A DNA stretch of 64,000 bases from the NCBI GenBank assembly GCA_024681795.1, contig JAILAD010000020.1, forward strand, positions 1 through 64,000, written 5' to 3'. The position numbers and the translations under genes were made by a program. The DNA comes from Lachnospiraceae bacterium (GTDB lineage Bacteria; Bacillota; Clostridia; Lachnospirales; Lachnospiraceae). Under the pieces are notes generated by a model. That model was given only the letters and a program-made list of their open reading frames with translations, was not told where the DNA came from and ran no database searches. This document shows, piece after piece, positions 45,661 to 53,691 of the stretch. Within the stretch, counting starts at the first letter, position 1; every line of letters begins with the position of its first letter.

Positions 45661-46308
45661 ATGACATTTGGCACAATGTTATCCACAATGGCAGCAGGAA
45701 TGCTGAAAACCATATTGCTGTTTGTTCTGACGCTTTTGGGGTCGCTTCCGCTCGGTATGATTGTGGTCTTTCTAAAAAAATCCAAATTCAAACCGATTGC
45801 CTGGATTACCGACATCTATATTGCCGTCATGCGCGGTACGCCGCTTATGTTGCAATTGCTGGTATGGTATTTCGGACCGTATTATCTGTTCGGATTCAGC
45901 ATCCGCGGATATAAATTTACGGCGCTTTTGATTGGTTTTATTATGAACTATGCAGCATATTTTGCGGAGATTTACCGAAGCGGAATCGATTCGATGCCAA
46001 TCGGTCAGTATGAGGCTGCGGAAATTCTGGGATACAGCAAAATCCAGACATTCATGAAAATCATTCTTCCGCAGGTAATCAAACGGATTCTTCCTTCGGT
46101 CACAAACGAGGTCATTACACTTGTAAAGGATACCTCCCTTGCATCGGCGCTTGCCTATTCGGAAGTATTTTCTCTTGCAAAACAGATTTCCGCTTCGCAG
46201 ACTTCGTTCATGCCGTTTTTAATCGCGGGTATTTTCTATTTTGTTGCAAACTATGTTGTGGCATGGATTATGAACCGGATTGAGAAATCCATGCAGTACT
46301 ATAAATAA
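45661..46308 (+). CDS. polar amino acid ABC transporter permease
   Basis: The 215-residue membrane protein of the HisM/GlnP family has about five membrane segments. TYIAVMRGTPLMLQLLVWYFG-type sequence (IAVMRGTPLMLQLLVWYFG) near residue 60 and the EAA loop YEAAEILGYSKIQTFMKIILPQ (AAEILGYSKIQTFMKIILPQ) near 118-140 contact the ATPase. It forms a homodimeric channel with the ATPase encoded downstream. AAGGAG precedes the ATG. Confidence 0.94.
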   Translation: MTFGTMLSTMAAGMLKTILLFVLTLLGSLPLGMIVVFLKKSKFKPIAWITDIYIAVMRGTPLMLQLLVWYFGPYYLFGFSIRGYKFTALLIGFIMNYAAYFAEIYRSGIDSMPIGQYEAAEILGYSKIQTFMKIILPQVIKRILPSVTNEVITLVKDTSLASALAYSEVFSLAKQISASQTSFMPFLIAGIFYFVANYVVAWIMNRIEKSMQYYK

Positions 46309-46335
46309 AACCGGTATCGGAAGAAAGGTTTTTGT

Positions 46336-47175
46336 ATGATGAATTCAGACAATGAAGTCTCGAAAATGACGAATTTTAGCGAAGAAACCGTAAATACGTC
46401 GAACCCGGAAAAAGTAATTCTGACAATGAACAAAATCCAAAAAAGCTTCGATGGGCTTGTGGTACTGAAAGATATTAACTTAACCGTGCGACACGGGGAG
46501 GTTGTCAGCATTATCGGTCCTTCCGGAAGCGGAAAATCCACATTGCTCAGATGTGCGACGTTTCTTGAAAAAATAGACGGCGGTGAGATTATTTATCTTG
46601 ACAAAAAGGCAGTCACCACGAGTTTTTCCGGTAAGGTATGTTATACCGGTAAAGCGGAAATGAAGGAAATCAAGAAGTATTTCGGCCTGGTATTCCAGCA
46701 GTTTAATTTATTTCCCCATCATTCCGTTTTAAAGAACGTGATGGAGGCGCCGGTCAATGTGCTGAAGCGTGATAAGGCGGAAGTGGAAAAAGAGGCAAGA
46801 ATTTTACTTGAAAAAATGGGACTTGCGGACAAAGCGGACCAGTATCCCTGCAATCTGTCCGGCGGACAGCAGCAGAGAGTTGCGATTGCCCGTGCACTCG
46901 CAATGAAACCCGAAATACTGTTTTTTGACGAGCCGACTTCTGCACTTGATCCCGAACTTACCATCGAGGTTTTGAAAATTATCCGTCAGCTTGCCGAAGA
47001 GAAAATGACCATGGTAATCGTTACACATGAAATGTCGTTTGCGGCGAATGTCAGCAACCGGGTTATTTTCATGGATGGTGGTGTAATCGTGGAGGAAGGC
47101 GATCCGAAGGATGTATTCGGAAATCCGAGGCAGGAGAGAACGAAGCAGTTCCTGAAGAGCTATAAGGAAGAATAA
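46336..47175 (+). CDS. polar amino acid ABC transporter ATPase
   Basis: The 279-residue ATPase has Walker [11 protein letters not shown]-loop [18 protein letters not shown], signature [17 protein letters not shown], Walker [15 protein letters not shown] and switch VTHEM. About 30 extra hydrophilic residues precede the usual start of the domain ([11 protein letters not shown]), and there is an insertion with [20 protein letters not shown] after the Walker A region. It completes the importer with the two genes upstream. AAAGG precedes the ATG. Repeats of the GTAATGGTGCCTGACC type follow the stop. Confidence 0.95.
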   Translation: MMNSDNEVSKMTNFSEETVNTSNPEKVILTMNKIQKSFDGLVVLKDINLTVRHGEVVSIIGPSGSGKSTLLRCATFLEKIDGGEIIYLDKKAVTTSFSGKVCYTGKAEMKEIKKYFGLVFQQFNLFPHHSVLKNVMEAPVNVLKRDKAEVEKEARILLEKMGLADKADQYPCNLSGGQQQRVAIARALAMKPEILFFDEPTSALDPELTIEVLKIIRQLAEEKMTMVIVTHEMSFAANVSNRVIFMDGGVIVEEGDPKDVFGNPRQERTKQFLKSYKEE

Positions 47176-47177
47176 TG

Positions 47178-47227
47178 TAATGGTGCCTGACCCCATTAAG
47201 TGAGTGTAATGGTGCATGACCCCATTA
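47178..47227. repeat. two copies of a 21-bp palindromic repeat (REP-like family 1)
   Basis: TAATGGTGCCTGACCCCATTA (47178-47198, written as 5' TAATGGTGCCTGACC then CCATTA) is followed by a copy with one change at 47207-47227. Each has inverted ends TAATGG/CCATTA. A third copy is at 50818-50838. Sequences of this kind are scattered in many bacterial genomes and resemble REP elements moved by Y1 transposases. Confidence 0.75.
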
Positions 47228-47243
47228 CACCGGAGGGATGAAA

Positions 47244-48692
47244 TTGGAAAAGATACCCGTAAGAAATTATGTCCTGATGAACCCGACCGGAAACCGGACG
47301 ATTCTCGTAACCGGTAAGGTCGCGAAGAAGGATTATAAGGCAATTGCATCAGAACTGATGAAAAAAGAACCCACTGCAGAGCAGGTGGGTTTTCTTGACA
47401 TGAGTAATCCGAAGGAATTACACCTCAATATGGCAGGCGGTGAATTCTGCGGAAACGCCACCATGTCGGCCGCGGTTTATGCGGTTCTTAAGGGAATCGC
47501 GAAAAGTCCCGTAAAAATCCTGGTTTCCGGAGCGGAGGGGGAACTGAAGGCAGAAGTAAAATCCGCAGAAGACGGCAAATATACGGGATGCGTAAAAATG
47601 CCGTCCCCTGTTGAAATTAAAAATGTAAAGTTGAAACTTGACGGTACTGAGATGTTTTTTCCGGCTGTGTTTTTCGACGGAATCACCCACGTGATTGCTT
47701 CCGGTGTCGGGATTGCAAAAAAGAAAGCGGAACAGTATGCAAAAGAATGGTGCAGGCAGTTGAAGGTTTCGTGCCTCGGAATCATGTTCCACGATTCCGA
47801 AAAAAATAAGATTAAGCCGCTTGTATATGTGAAAAGCCCCGAGACGCTCTTTTGGGAAAGTTCCTGCGGAAGCGGATCGGTTGCCGTCGCGGCCTGGCTT
47901 GATTCAACCGGCAGGAAGAAGGATGTGCATGAATTTGCGGAGCCGGGCGGAAGGCTGAAGGTGGAAAGAAGAGGCCGGAGTTATTATTTAGAGGGGGCCG
48001 TGAGTCTTGAGAAGGAAGTGAATACCGGGTCGGAGCCTGACATAATAAACGTTCAAAAGAACCGGATTCGTGCGATTCTTGACGAACTGGACCGGCAGTA
48101 CGGCACACAGTACAGGTGTTATCTCAATTACGAAACGCCCTGGCAGCTTTTGTTTGCGACCATTATGAGTGCACAGTGTACGGACGAGCGTGTAAACCTC
48201 GTAACAAAGGACCTTTTTGTAAAATATCCGGACCTGGAGGCTTTTGCGAAAGCGGATCTGAAAGAACTTGAGCAGGATATTCATTCCACGGGATTCTATC
48301 ACAACAAGGCAAAAAATATCATTGCCTGTGCGAAGGTTCTTCTGGAAAAGTATAACGGAGAAGTGCCTTCGGATTTAGAGAGTCTGACCGCTCTTCCCGG
48401 AGTCGGCAGAAAAACCGCCAACGTCATCCGCGGAAACATCTATCATATCGACAGTATCGTGGTGGATACCCATGTTAAGAGAATCAGCAAAAAACTCGGC
48501 ATCACGGCGGAAGAGGATCCCGAAAAAGTGGAATTTGACTTAATGGAAAAACTTCCGAGGGATCACTGGATTTTGTATAATATTCATATCATCACACTCG
48601 GACGAAGCATCTGCAAGGCACCGACGCCGAAATGTGAGGAGTGTTTTTTAAAGGATTTATGTCCGTCATATGGGAAAAAATCCGGCAAATGA
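47244..48692 (+). CDS. nth: CntK-like (DapF-fold) amino acid racemase fused to endonuclease III
   Basis: Residues are numbered from ATG 47238; TTG 47244 is preferred because GGAGG lies 7 bp before it. Residues 1-262 are a DapF-fold racemase with catalytic Cys71 (GGEFCGNATMS) and Cys210 (WESSCGSGS). NPTGNRTILV, EQVGF and the Cys motifs match the histidine racemase CntK of staphylopine synthesis more closely than true DapF. Residues 275-484 are a complete endonuclease III: SAQCTDERVNLVTKDL, HhH motif LPGVGRKTANVI with Lys392, Asp410 (VVDTHV) and the iron-sulphur cysteines 459, 466, 469 and 475. There is no stop between the halves. Upstream is an amino acid importer; downstream an AlkD-like repair gene. 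A GTG near residue 261 could start a free endonuclease. Confidence 0.88.
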   Translation: MEKIPVRNYVLMNPTGNRTILVTGKVAKKDYKAIASELMKKEPTAEQVGFLDMSNPKELHLNMAGGEFCGNATMSAAVYAVLKGIAKSPVKILVSGAEGELKAEVKSAEDGKYTGCVKMPSPVEIKNVKLKLDGTEMFFPAVFFDGITHVIASGVGIAKKKAEQYAKEWCRQLKVSCLGIMFHDSEKNKIKPLVYVKSPETLFWESSCGSGSVAVAAWLDSTGRKKDVHEFAEPGGRLKVERRGRSYYLEGAVSLEKEVNTGSEPDIINVQKNRIRAILDELDRQYGTQYRCYLNYETPWQLLFATIMSAQCTDERVNLVTKDLFVKYPDLEAFAKADLKELEQDIHSTGFYHNKAKNIIACAKVLLEKYNGEVPSDLESLTALPGVGRKTANVIRGNIYHIDSIVVDTHVKRISKKLGITAEEDPEKVEFDLMEKLPRDHWILYNIHIITLGRSICKAPTPKCEECFLKDLCPSYGKKSGK

Positions 48693-48756
48693 AAAAATCA
48701 TGTCCCTGAAAATACCCATATAGTCTTGGGCGGTAAAACGAAGGAGAAGAGACAAA

Positions 48757-49449
48757 ATGATTTCGACGGAAGAAATAAGAAAGCATCTGTTCACTCTTCA
48801 GGATGCAAAATACCGTGATTTTTCGGCGGGACTCAATCCGGAAATCGGGAAGGAAACCGTGATCGGAGTCCGTACCCCGGCACTCCGGCAGTACGCGAAA
48901 GAACTGTTGAAATCCGGCGGATATGAGGATTTTTTAGAGGAACTTCCGCACCGGTATTTTGATGAAAACCAGCTCCATGCATTTCTGATTTCGGGAATGA
49001 AGGATTATGACGTATGTATGCGGGAACTTAACAAATTCCTGCCGTATGTGGATAACTGGGCAACATGTGACCAGATGTCGCCGAAGATTTTTAAAAAACA
49101 CAAGGCGGAGCTTTTAAAGGAAATCAACAGGTGGCTGAAATCCCAAAAAACATATACAATCCGGTTTGCAACCGGAATGCTTATGGAACATTTTCTGGAC
49201 GGGGATTTTAAGCCGGAATATCCGGAAAGGGTGGCAGGAATCCGTTCGGAGGAGTATTATGTAAATATGATGACGGCGTGGTATTTCGCAACCGCGCTCG
49301 CAAAGCAGTATGATGCGGTAATTCCTTTTATTGAAGAAAAAAAGCTGGATCCGTGGACACACAACAAAACGATTCAGAAGGCGGTGGAGAGTTATCGTAT
49401 CAGTGATGAGAGAAAGGAGTATTTGAGGACGCTGAAGATAAAGAAGTAA
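48757..49449 (+). CDS. AlkD-like DNA alkylation repair protein
   Basis: The 230-residue, all-helical HEAT-like-repeat protein of the DNA alkylation repair family has the motifs VIGVRTPALRQYAKEL, YFDENQLHAFLI, LPYVDNWATCDQMSPK (with the Trp-Asp region used in AlkD) and DPWTHNKTIQKAVESYRIS. Members remove alkylated purines from DNA. AAGGAG precedes the ATG. Following the endonuclease III fusion by 64 bp, it suggests a base-excision repair pair. Confidence 0.9.
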   Translation: MISTEEIRKHLFTLQDAKYRDFSAGLNPEIGKETVIGVRTPALRQYAKELLKSGGYEDFLEELPHRYFDENQLHAFLISGMKDYDVCMRELNKFLPYVDNWATCDQMSPKIFKKHKAELLKEINRWLKSQKTYTIRFATGMLMEHFLDGDFKPEYPERVAGIRSEEYYVNMMTAWYFATALAKQYDAVIPFIEEKKLDPWTHNKTIQKAVESYRISDERKEYLRTLKIKK

Positions 49450-49477
49450 AGAAGACAGGGAAATAAGGGGGGATAGT

Positions 49478-50629
49478 ATGCATTACGATCCGAATTACAA
49501 AGGGCAGATTTTCTATGATAAAAATGCAATCGGTATTGATGAAGTAGTGGGTCTTCTTCGTCAGGAATTATCGTCGAGGCAGTTTAAAATACCGGCGCCG
49601 AAAAACAAACTGACGAAAATCGTATTGTTTTCACTGCTTGGTTTATCCGTGGTTGTTCTGCTGGTTGCGGCACTTGTATGGATTTTTACAAGAAGTGCTG
49701 CCTACACGGTTGTATTGTTTGTAATCTGTGCGGTATATGTTGTCGGTTTTGAGGCTATAATTACCGCGATTTCCATGGAAATTCTGCGAAAAGCCTGCAA
49801 CGATCCGGTTGACGCAGTCTGTATCGGTTACAGTCTTTCCGGTAACGGAACGGGTAATAATACTTACGGCGGAAGGATTGTAAAAGCGCCGGTTTTTCAA
49901 TATGAATATCATGGCTTTAAATATACTGCTTTTGACGGGATATATGATAATATATCGAAACAGCCCGCGGTTTCCCAGAAGACGAAGATTCTGGTAAATC
50001 CTTCCGATCCGGAAGATATCGTTTGGAATTTCAATAAAAACAGGGAGATTTTCCTCATTCTCGGAGGTATTTTTGCGATTGTTTTTTGCAGCGCAATGTT
50101 GCTTGTGGTTCATGGTGATGAGAAATTCATGAATTCCGTGATTCCTTCCAGAGCGGCGGCCGTGGCAGCCGAAAAAGAGAAGGATGCGGCATTGAATCCG
50201 GAAGGAGCCGGGAGTGAAAATGTATCCGATACGGGGAACGCAGAAGGGGAATACGTAATTCAAAAAACCGATGACGGCAAAATCATTATGGATGAAGGAT
50301 ACATGAAAAACGAAGTCTGGTCGTATTTTCCTGATTCTTCTTTTATCGTTAAGAGGCGTAAGGTTACGAGGGTTGAGGATCCAGATGGCGGAGATTTTTA
50401 CATTCTTTATTTCGACGAAGATCCTGATTTTACCGATTCCGAATGGTATTTTACGAAAAATGATGTGCAGGGTACGGCACCGGAAGACGGAATCGTTACT
50501 CTCACGGAGGAAGTCAAAAACGCAAAGCCGGGTGATGAGTTTATTTACACGGAAGTGACGGGAGTCGGATCTGCCAAAATTTTCAGTACGAAGGAATTTG
50601 TTCTGGCAGATCTTTATTTGGAAGAATGA
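49478..50629 (+). CDS. DUF3592-like membrane protein
   Basis: The 383-residue protein has a cytoplasmic N terminus, two adjacent membrane segments (about 47-70 and 75-97), a region with VDAVCIGYSLSGNG and KAPVFQYEYHGFKYTA, VNPSDPEDIVW (typical of DUF3592-like proteins) and a third membrane segment (about 199-218). An Ala/Glu linker and a C-terminal domain rich in acidic and aromatic residues follow. The role of such proteins is unknown. GGGGGGAT precedes the ATG. A terminator follows at 50677. Confidence 0.75.
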   Translation: MHYDPNYKGQIFYDKNAIGIDEVVGLLRQELSSRQFKIPAPKNKLTKIVLFSLLGLSVVVLLVAALVWIFTRSAAYTVVLFVICAVYVVGFEAIITAISMEILRKACNDPVDAVCIGYSLSGNGTGNNTYGGRIVKAPVFQYEYHGFKYTAFDGIYDNISKQPAVSQKTKILVNPSDPEDIVWNFNKNREIFLILGGIFAIVFCSAMLLVVHGDEKFMNSVIPSRAAAVAAEKEKDAALNPEGAGSENVSDTGNAEGEYVIQKTDDGKIIMDEGYMKNEVWSYFPDSSFIVKRRKVTRVEDPDGGDFYILYFDEDPDFTDSEWYFTKNDVQGTAPEDGIVTLTEEVKNAKPGDEFIYTEVTGVGSAKIFSTKEFVLADLYLEE

Positions 50630-50676
50630 AGATAAAATAATTAAAGATAATAAACGGATTATTATGATTGGAAAAA

Positions 50677-50698
50677 AGGGCCGGAAGGCTCTTTTTTT
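50677..50698 (+). terminator. intrinsic terminator after the DUF3592-like gene
   Basis: AGGGCC (50677-50682) pairs with GGCTCT (50687-50692) around GGAA, followed by a run of T to 50698. Confidence 0.82.
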
Positions 50699-50770
50699 CA
50701 CAGAAAGTTCGCTTTTCTTTACATATTCCGGCGAGTATAATTGAAGATGTAGCAGCAGGTGCCGGCGTTA

Positions 50771-50838
50771 GGTGCCTGGCACCGTTACGAAATTGTTACG
50801 GAACTGACACAGAAATGTAATGGTGCCTGACCCCATTA
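50771..50838. repeat. REP-like family 1: third copy plus a GGTGCCTGGCACC variant
   Basis: GGTGCCTGGCACC (50771-50783) is a 13-bp palindrome with central T. After GTTACG-rich spacer sequence comes the 21-bp TAATGGTGCC-type unit (50818-50838), identical to the copy at 47178. The element lies directly ahead of the aldo/keto reductase gene. Confidence 0.7.
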
Positions 50839-50863
50839 AGAGACACCATGGGAGGGGTTATAC

Positions 50864-51973
50864 ATGGGAATTGAGATGAAGGATACGAAAAAACTCGGCT
50901 TCGGCTTAATGAGGCTTCCGAGAAAGGGGATTGCCACCGATGTGGAGCAGGTTAAGACGATGGTGGATTTATTTCTCGATGCAGGCTTTACCTATTTTGA
51001 TACGGCTTATGTCTATCCCGGTTCCGAGGCAGCCACGAAGAAAGCATTGGTGGAACGATATCCGAGGGAAGCATTTACCCTTGCGACGAAGGTAAATGCG
51101 AGCGTTGCCTTAAATGCAAAAATGGCAAAAAGCCAGTTCACCACAAGCCTTGAGAGAACCGGCGCCGGATATTTTGATTATTATCTCCTTCATGCTTTTA
51201 TGGAGAATAACTACCGGAAATACGATAAATTCGAGCTTTGGGATTTTGTAAAGGAACAGAAGGCGAATGGCCTTGTTAAAAATTTCGGCTTTTCCTTTCA
51301 CGCCGGCCCGGAACTTCTGGATCAGATTCTGACGGAACATCCGGAAGTGGATTTTGTCCAGCTGCAGATTAATTATGCGGACTGGGAAAATCCGAAGGTT
51401 ACTTCAAGAGCCAACTATGAGGTGGCGAGGAAACACGGAAAGCCCATCGTGGTAATGGAACCCGTCAAGGGCGGCGGGCTTGCGAATCCGCCGAAACCCG
51501 TAAGGGAACTCTTTCAGGAATACCATCCGGATATGTCCTATGCGTCCTGGGCGATTCGGTTTGTGGCTTCCCTGGACGGGATTCTTACGGTACTTTCCGG
51601 AATGTCCAATATCGCACAGATGGAAGACAATCTTTCCTACATGAAAGATTTTAAACCGTTAAACGAAGAAGAGCAGGAGATAATCCGTAAGGCGCAGGTA
51701 CTTTTGGGACAGTATTCGACAATTCCCTGCACGGCCTGTCATTACTGTACGGAAGGCTGTCCGAAGCAGATTGCGATTCCGGACATTTTTGCGGCAATGA
51801 ACAAGCAGCTCGGAAACGGACAGATGGCAGAGGCGAAAGAGGCCTATGCTTCGGCAACCGCACAGGGCGGCACGGCATCTTCGTGTATCGGTTGTAAGCA
51901 GTGTGAGGGAGCCTGCCCTCAGCATCTGAATATTACGGAATATTTAAAGCAGGCTTCGGAAATGTTTGAGTAA
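50864..51973 (+). CDS. aldo/keto reductase with C-terminal iron-sulphur clusters
   Basis: The 369-residue protein has an AKR barrel with the catalytic Asp and Tyr in YFDTAYVYPGSE, Lys in TLATKVNA and His in DYYLLHAF. The C-terminal region has two cysteine clusters, CTACHYCTEGCPKQI (about 290-304) and CIGCKQCEGACPQHL (about 346-360), typical of [4Fe-4S] ferredoxin domains. Such fusions are common in anaerobes, where ferredoxin may replace or supplement NADPH; the substrate is unknown. GGGAGGGG precedes the ATG. It lies just ahead of the lar genes. Confidence 0.92.
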   Translation: MGIEMKDTKKLGFGLMRLPRKGIATDVEQVKTMVDLFLDAGFTYFDTAYVYPGSEAATKKALVERYPREAFTLATKVNASVALNAKMAKSQFTTSLERTGAGYFDYYLLHAFMENNYRKYDKFELWDFVKEQKANGLVKNFGFSFHAGPELLDQILTEHPEVDFVQLQINYADWENPKVTSRANYEVARKHGKPIVVMEPVKGGGLANPPKPVRELFQEYHPDMSYASWAIRFVASLDGILTVLSGMSNIAQMEDNLSYMKDFKPLNEEEQEIIRKAQVLLGQYSTIPCTACHYCTEGCPKQIAIPDIFAAMNKQLGNGQMAEAKEAYASATAQGGTASSCIGCKQCEGACPQHLNITEYLKQASEMFE

Positions 51974-51997
51974 GGAAACGCCGGAAAGTCGGATTAT

Positions 51998-52807
51998 ATG
52001 ACGGAATTACTGGAAGAAAAATATATAAAATTGCAGGAATACTTAAAAAGCTGCGGAAAGCCGGCAATCGCATTTTCAGGAGGAGTGGATTCCACATTTC
52101 TTGTGATGGCGGCAAAAAAGATGCTGGGCAGTGATTTTATTGCAATTTCGATGGATATTCATTCGGTTCCCCTTCTGGAAAAAGAAGAGGCGGAGGATTT
52201 CTGTTCGAAGTTTGAAATTCCGCGGATTGTAATCCGGTATGACGAGCTCGGCATTCCCGGATTTGCCGAAAACCCGGCGGACCGTTGTTATATCTGCAAA
52301 AAAGCCCTGTTTACGGAAATCCTGAAAAAAGCAAAAGAAGAGGGATTCGATGTCGTGGCGGAAGGGTCAAACGTGGATGATGAAGGAGACTACAGGCCGG
52401 GAATGAGGGCACTTTCGGAACTCGGAATTAAGAGCCCGTTAAAAGAAACGGGATTTACGAAGGAAGAAATCCGGATTCTGTCGAAAGAAATGGGGCTGCC
52501 GACCTGGGACAAGCCCTCGAAGGCATGCTTAAGCTCCCGATTTGCTTACGGCGAGAGGATTACGGAGAAGAAACTGCGTATGGTCGAGGTGGCGGAACTG
52601 TATCTCCAGACACTGGGATTTGTGCAGTTAAGAGTGCGGATGCACGGAGAGAATCTGGCACGAATTGAGGTGAGTCCTTCGGATTTTGAGGGAATTCTGG
52701 AGAATAAGAAGAAAATCGTCAGGGAATTCAAAAAAATCGGATTCGATTATACGACGCTTGATTTAAAAGGATTCCGAAGCGGAAGTATGAATGAGGTTTT
52801 GAAATGA
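51998..52807 (+). CDS. larE: ATP-dependent sacrificial sulphur transferase LarE
   Basis: The 269-residue PP-loop enzyme has SGGVDS at 27-32 and Cys176 in PSKACLSSR. In LarE of Lactobacillus the corresponding Cys176 gives its own sulphur to the pyridinium precursor of the nickel-pincer nucleotide. RCYICKKALF (95-104) and EGSNVDDEGDYRPG are also family motifs. It adenylates the precursor made by LarB, and LarC then inserts nickel. It overlaps larB by four bases (ATGA). The ribosome binding site is weak. No larA (lactate racemase) gene is in the window. Confidence 0.94.
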   Translation: MTELLEEKYIKLQEYLKSCGKPAIAFSGGVDSTFLVMAAKKMLGSDFIAISMDIHSVPLLEKEEAEDFCSKFEIPRIVIRYDELGIPGFAENPADRCYICKKALFTEILKKAKEEGFDVVAEGSNVDDEGDYRPGMRALSELGIKSPLKETGFTKEEIRILSKEMGLPTWDKPSKACLSSRFAYGERITEKKLRMVEVAELYLQTLGFVQLRVRMHGENLARIEVSPSDFEGILENKKKIVREFKKIGFDYTTLDLKGFRSGSMNEVLK

Positions 52808-53574
52808 GCAAGGCAAGAGAAGTTTTGGAACGGTTGAAAAACGGTGAGATTACGGTTGAAGAGGCGGAACTGTATTTTCGCTCGGAACCGTACAAAGAGA
52901 TGGGTTTTGCAAAACTCGATATGCACCGTGAAATCAGGAGCGGTTTTCCGGAAGTCATTTACTGTGCGGGAAAGCCGGATGAATACCTGGTTTCGATTTA
53001 TGAGAAAATGACGGAGACGAACGGCTGTGCATTCGGAACCAGGGCTTCAAAGGAACAGTTTGAACTGGTAAAAGAGCATATTCCGGATATTGAATACGAT
53101 CCGGTTTCCAAAATCCTGAAGGTGGAACGAAACCAGAAGGAACGAAAAGGGATGATTGCAGTCTGCTGTGCCGGAACGGCGGACCTTCCGGTGGCGGAGG
53201 AAGCGGCGCAGACGGCGGAGTACTTCGGAACCCGGGTGGAGAGAATCTTCGATGTCGGAGTCAGCGGCATTCACAGGCTTCTTTCCAAGGTGGAGATTTT
53301 GCAGCAGGCAAACTGTGTGGTAGCCATTGCCGGAATGGAAGGGGCACTCGCAAGTGTTGTCGGCGGACTGGTTTCCAATCCCGTAATTGCGGTTCCGACC
53401 TCGGTCGGATACGGAGCTAGTTTCGGCGGACTGTCCGCACTTCTTACAATGATAAATTCCTGTGCCAACGGAGTTGCGGTTGTCAATATCGATAACGGAT
53501 ACGGTGCGGGATATATGGCGACGCAGATTAACAGACTTGCGACGGAGCATACGGCTGCCGGAAAAGAAGAGTAA
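52804..53574 (+). CDS. larB: pyridinium-3,5-biscarboxylic acid mononucleotide synthase LarB
   Basis: The 256-residue enzyme carboxylates and hydrolyses nicotinic acid adenine dinucleotide in the first step of nickel-pincer cofactor synthesis. The C-terminal half is PurE-like: VCCAGTADLPVAEEAAQTAE, VGVSGIHRLL, VAIAGMEGALASVVGGL and PTSVGYGASFGGLSALL. The N-terminal part, with EVIYCAGK and GTRASKEQ, is typical of LarB. It begins with the stop of larE and ends inside the first unit of a 37-bp tandem repeat. Confidence 0.94.
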   Translation: MSKAREVLERLKNGEITVEEAELYFRSEPYKEMGFAKLDMHREIRSGFPEVIYCAGKPDEYLVSIYEKMTETNGCAFGTRASKEQFELVKEHIPDIEYDPVSKILKVERNQKERKGMIAVCCAGTADLPVAEEAAQTAEYFGTRVERIFDVGVSGIHRLLSKVEILQQANCVVAIAGMEGALASVVGGLVSNPVIAVPTSVGYGASFGGLSALLTMINSCANGVAVVNIDNGYGAGYMATQINRLATEHTAAGKEE

Positions 53575-53672
53575 AGAGCAAACCCGGAGAAATACCGGGA
53601 AAGAAGAGTAAGGATTAAACCCGGAGAAATACCGGGAAAGAAGAATAAAGAGTAAACCCGGAAAACCCGGGG
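53564..53672 (+). repeat. 37-bp tandem repeat at the end of larB
   Basis: Nearly three direct copies with a 37-bp period (CCCGG at 53583, 53620 and 53657) span the last codons and stop of larB and the gap to larC. Each full unit contains a CCCGG/CCGGG hairpin around AGAAATA. The units carry copies of the AAGAAGAGTAA tail, so it looks like repeated duplication of the larB end. Confidence 0.85.
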
Positions 53673-53691
53673 AAAAAAGGCGGGGGAAGAA

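Noticed and set aside
53564-53672. Possible CRISPR array
   Set aside because: The repeats are in direct tandem without spacers and overlap the end of larB; no cas genes are present.
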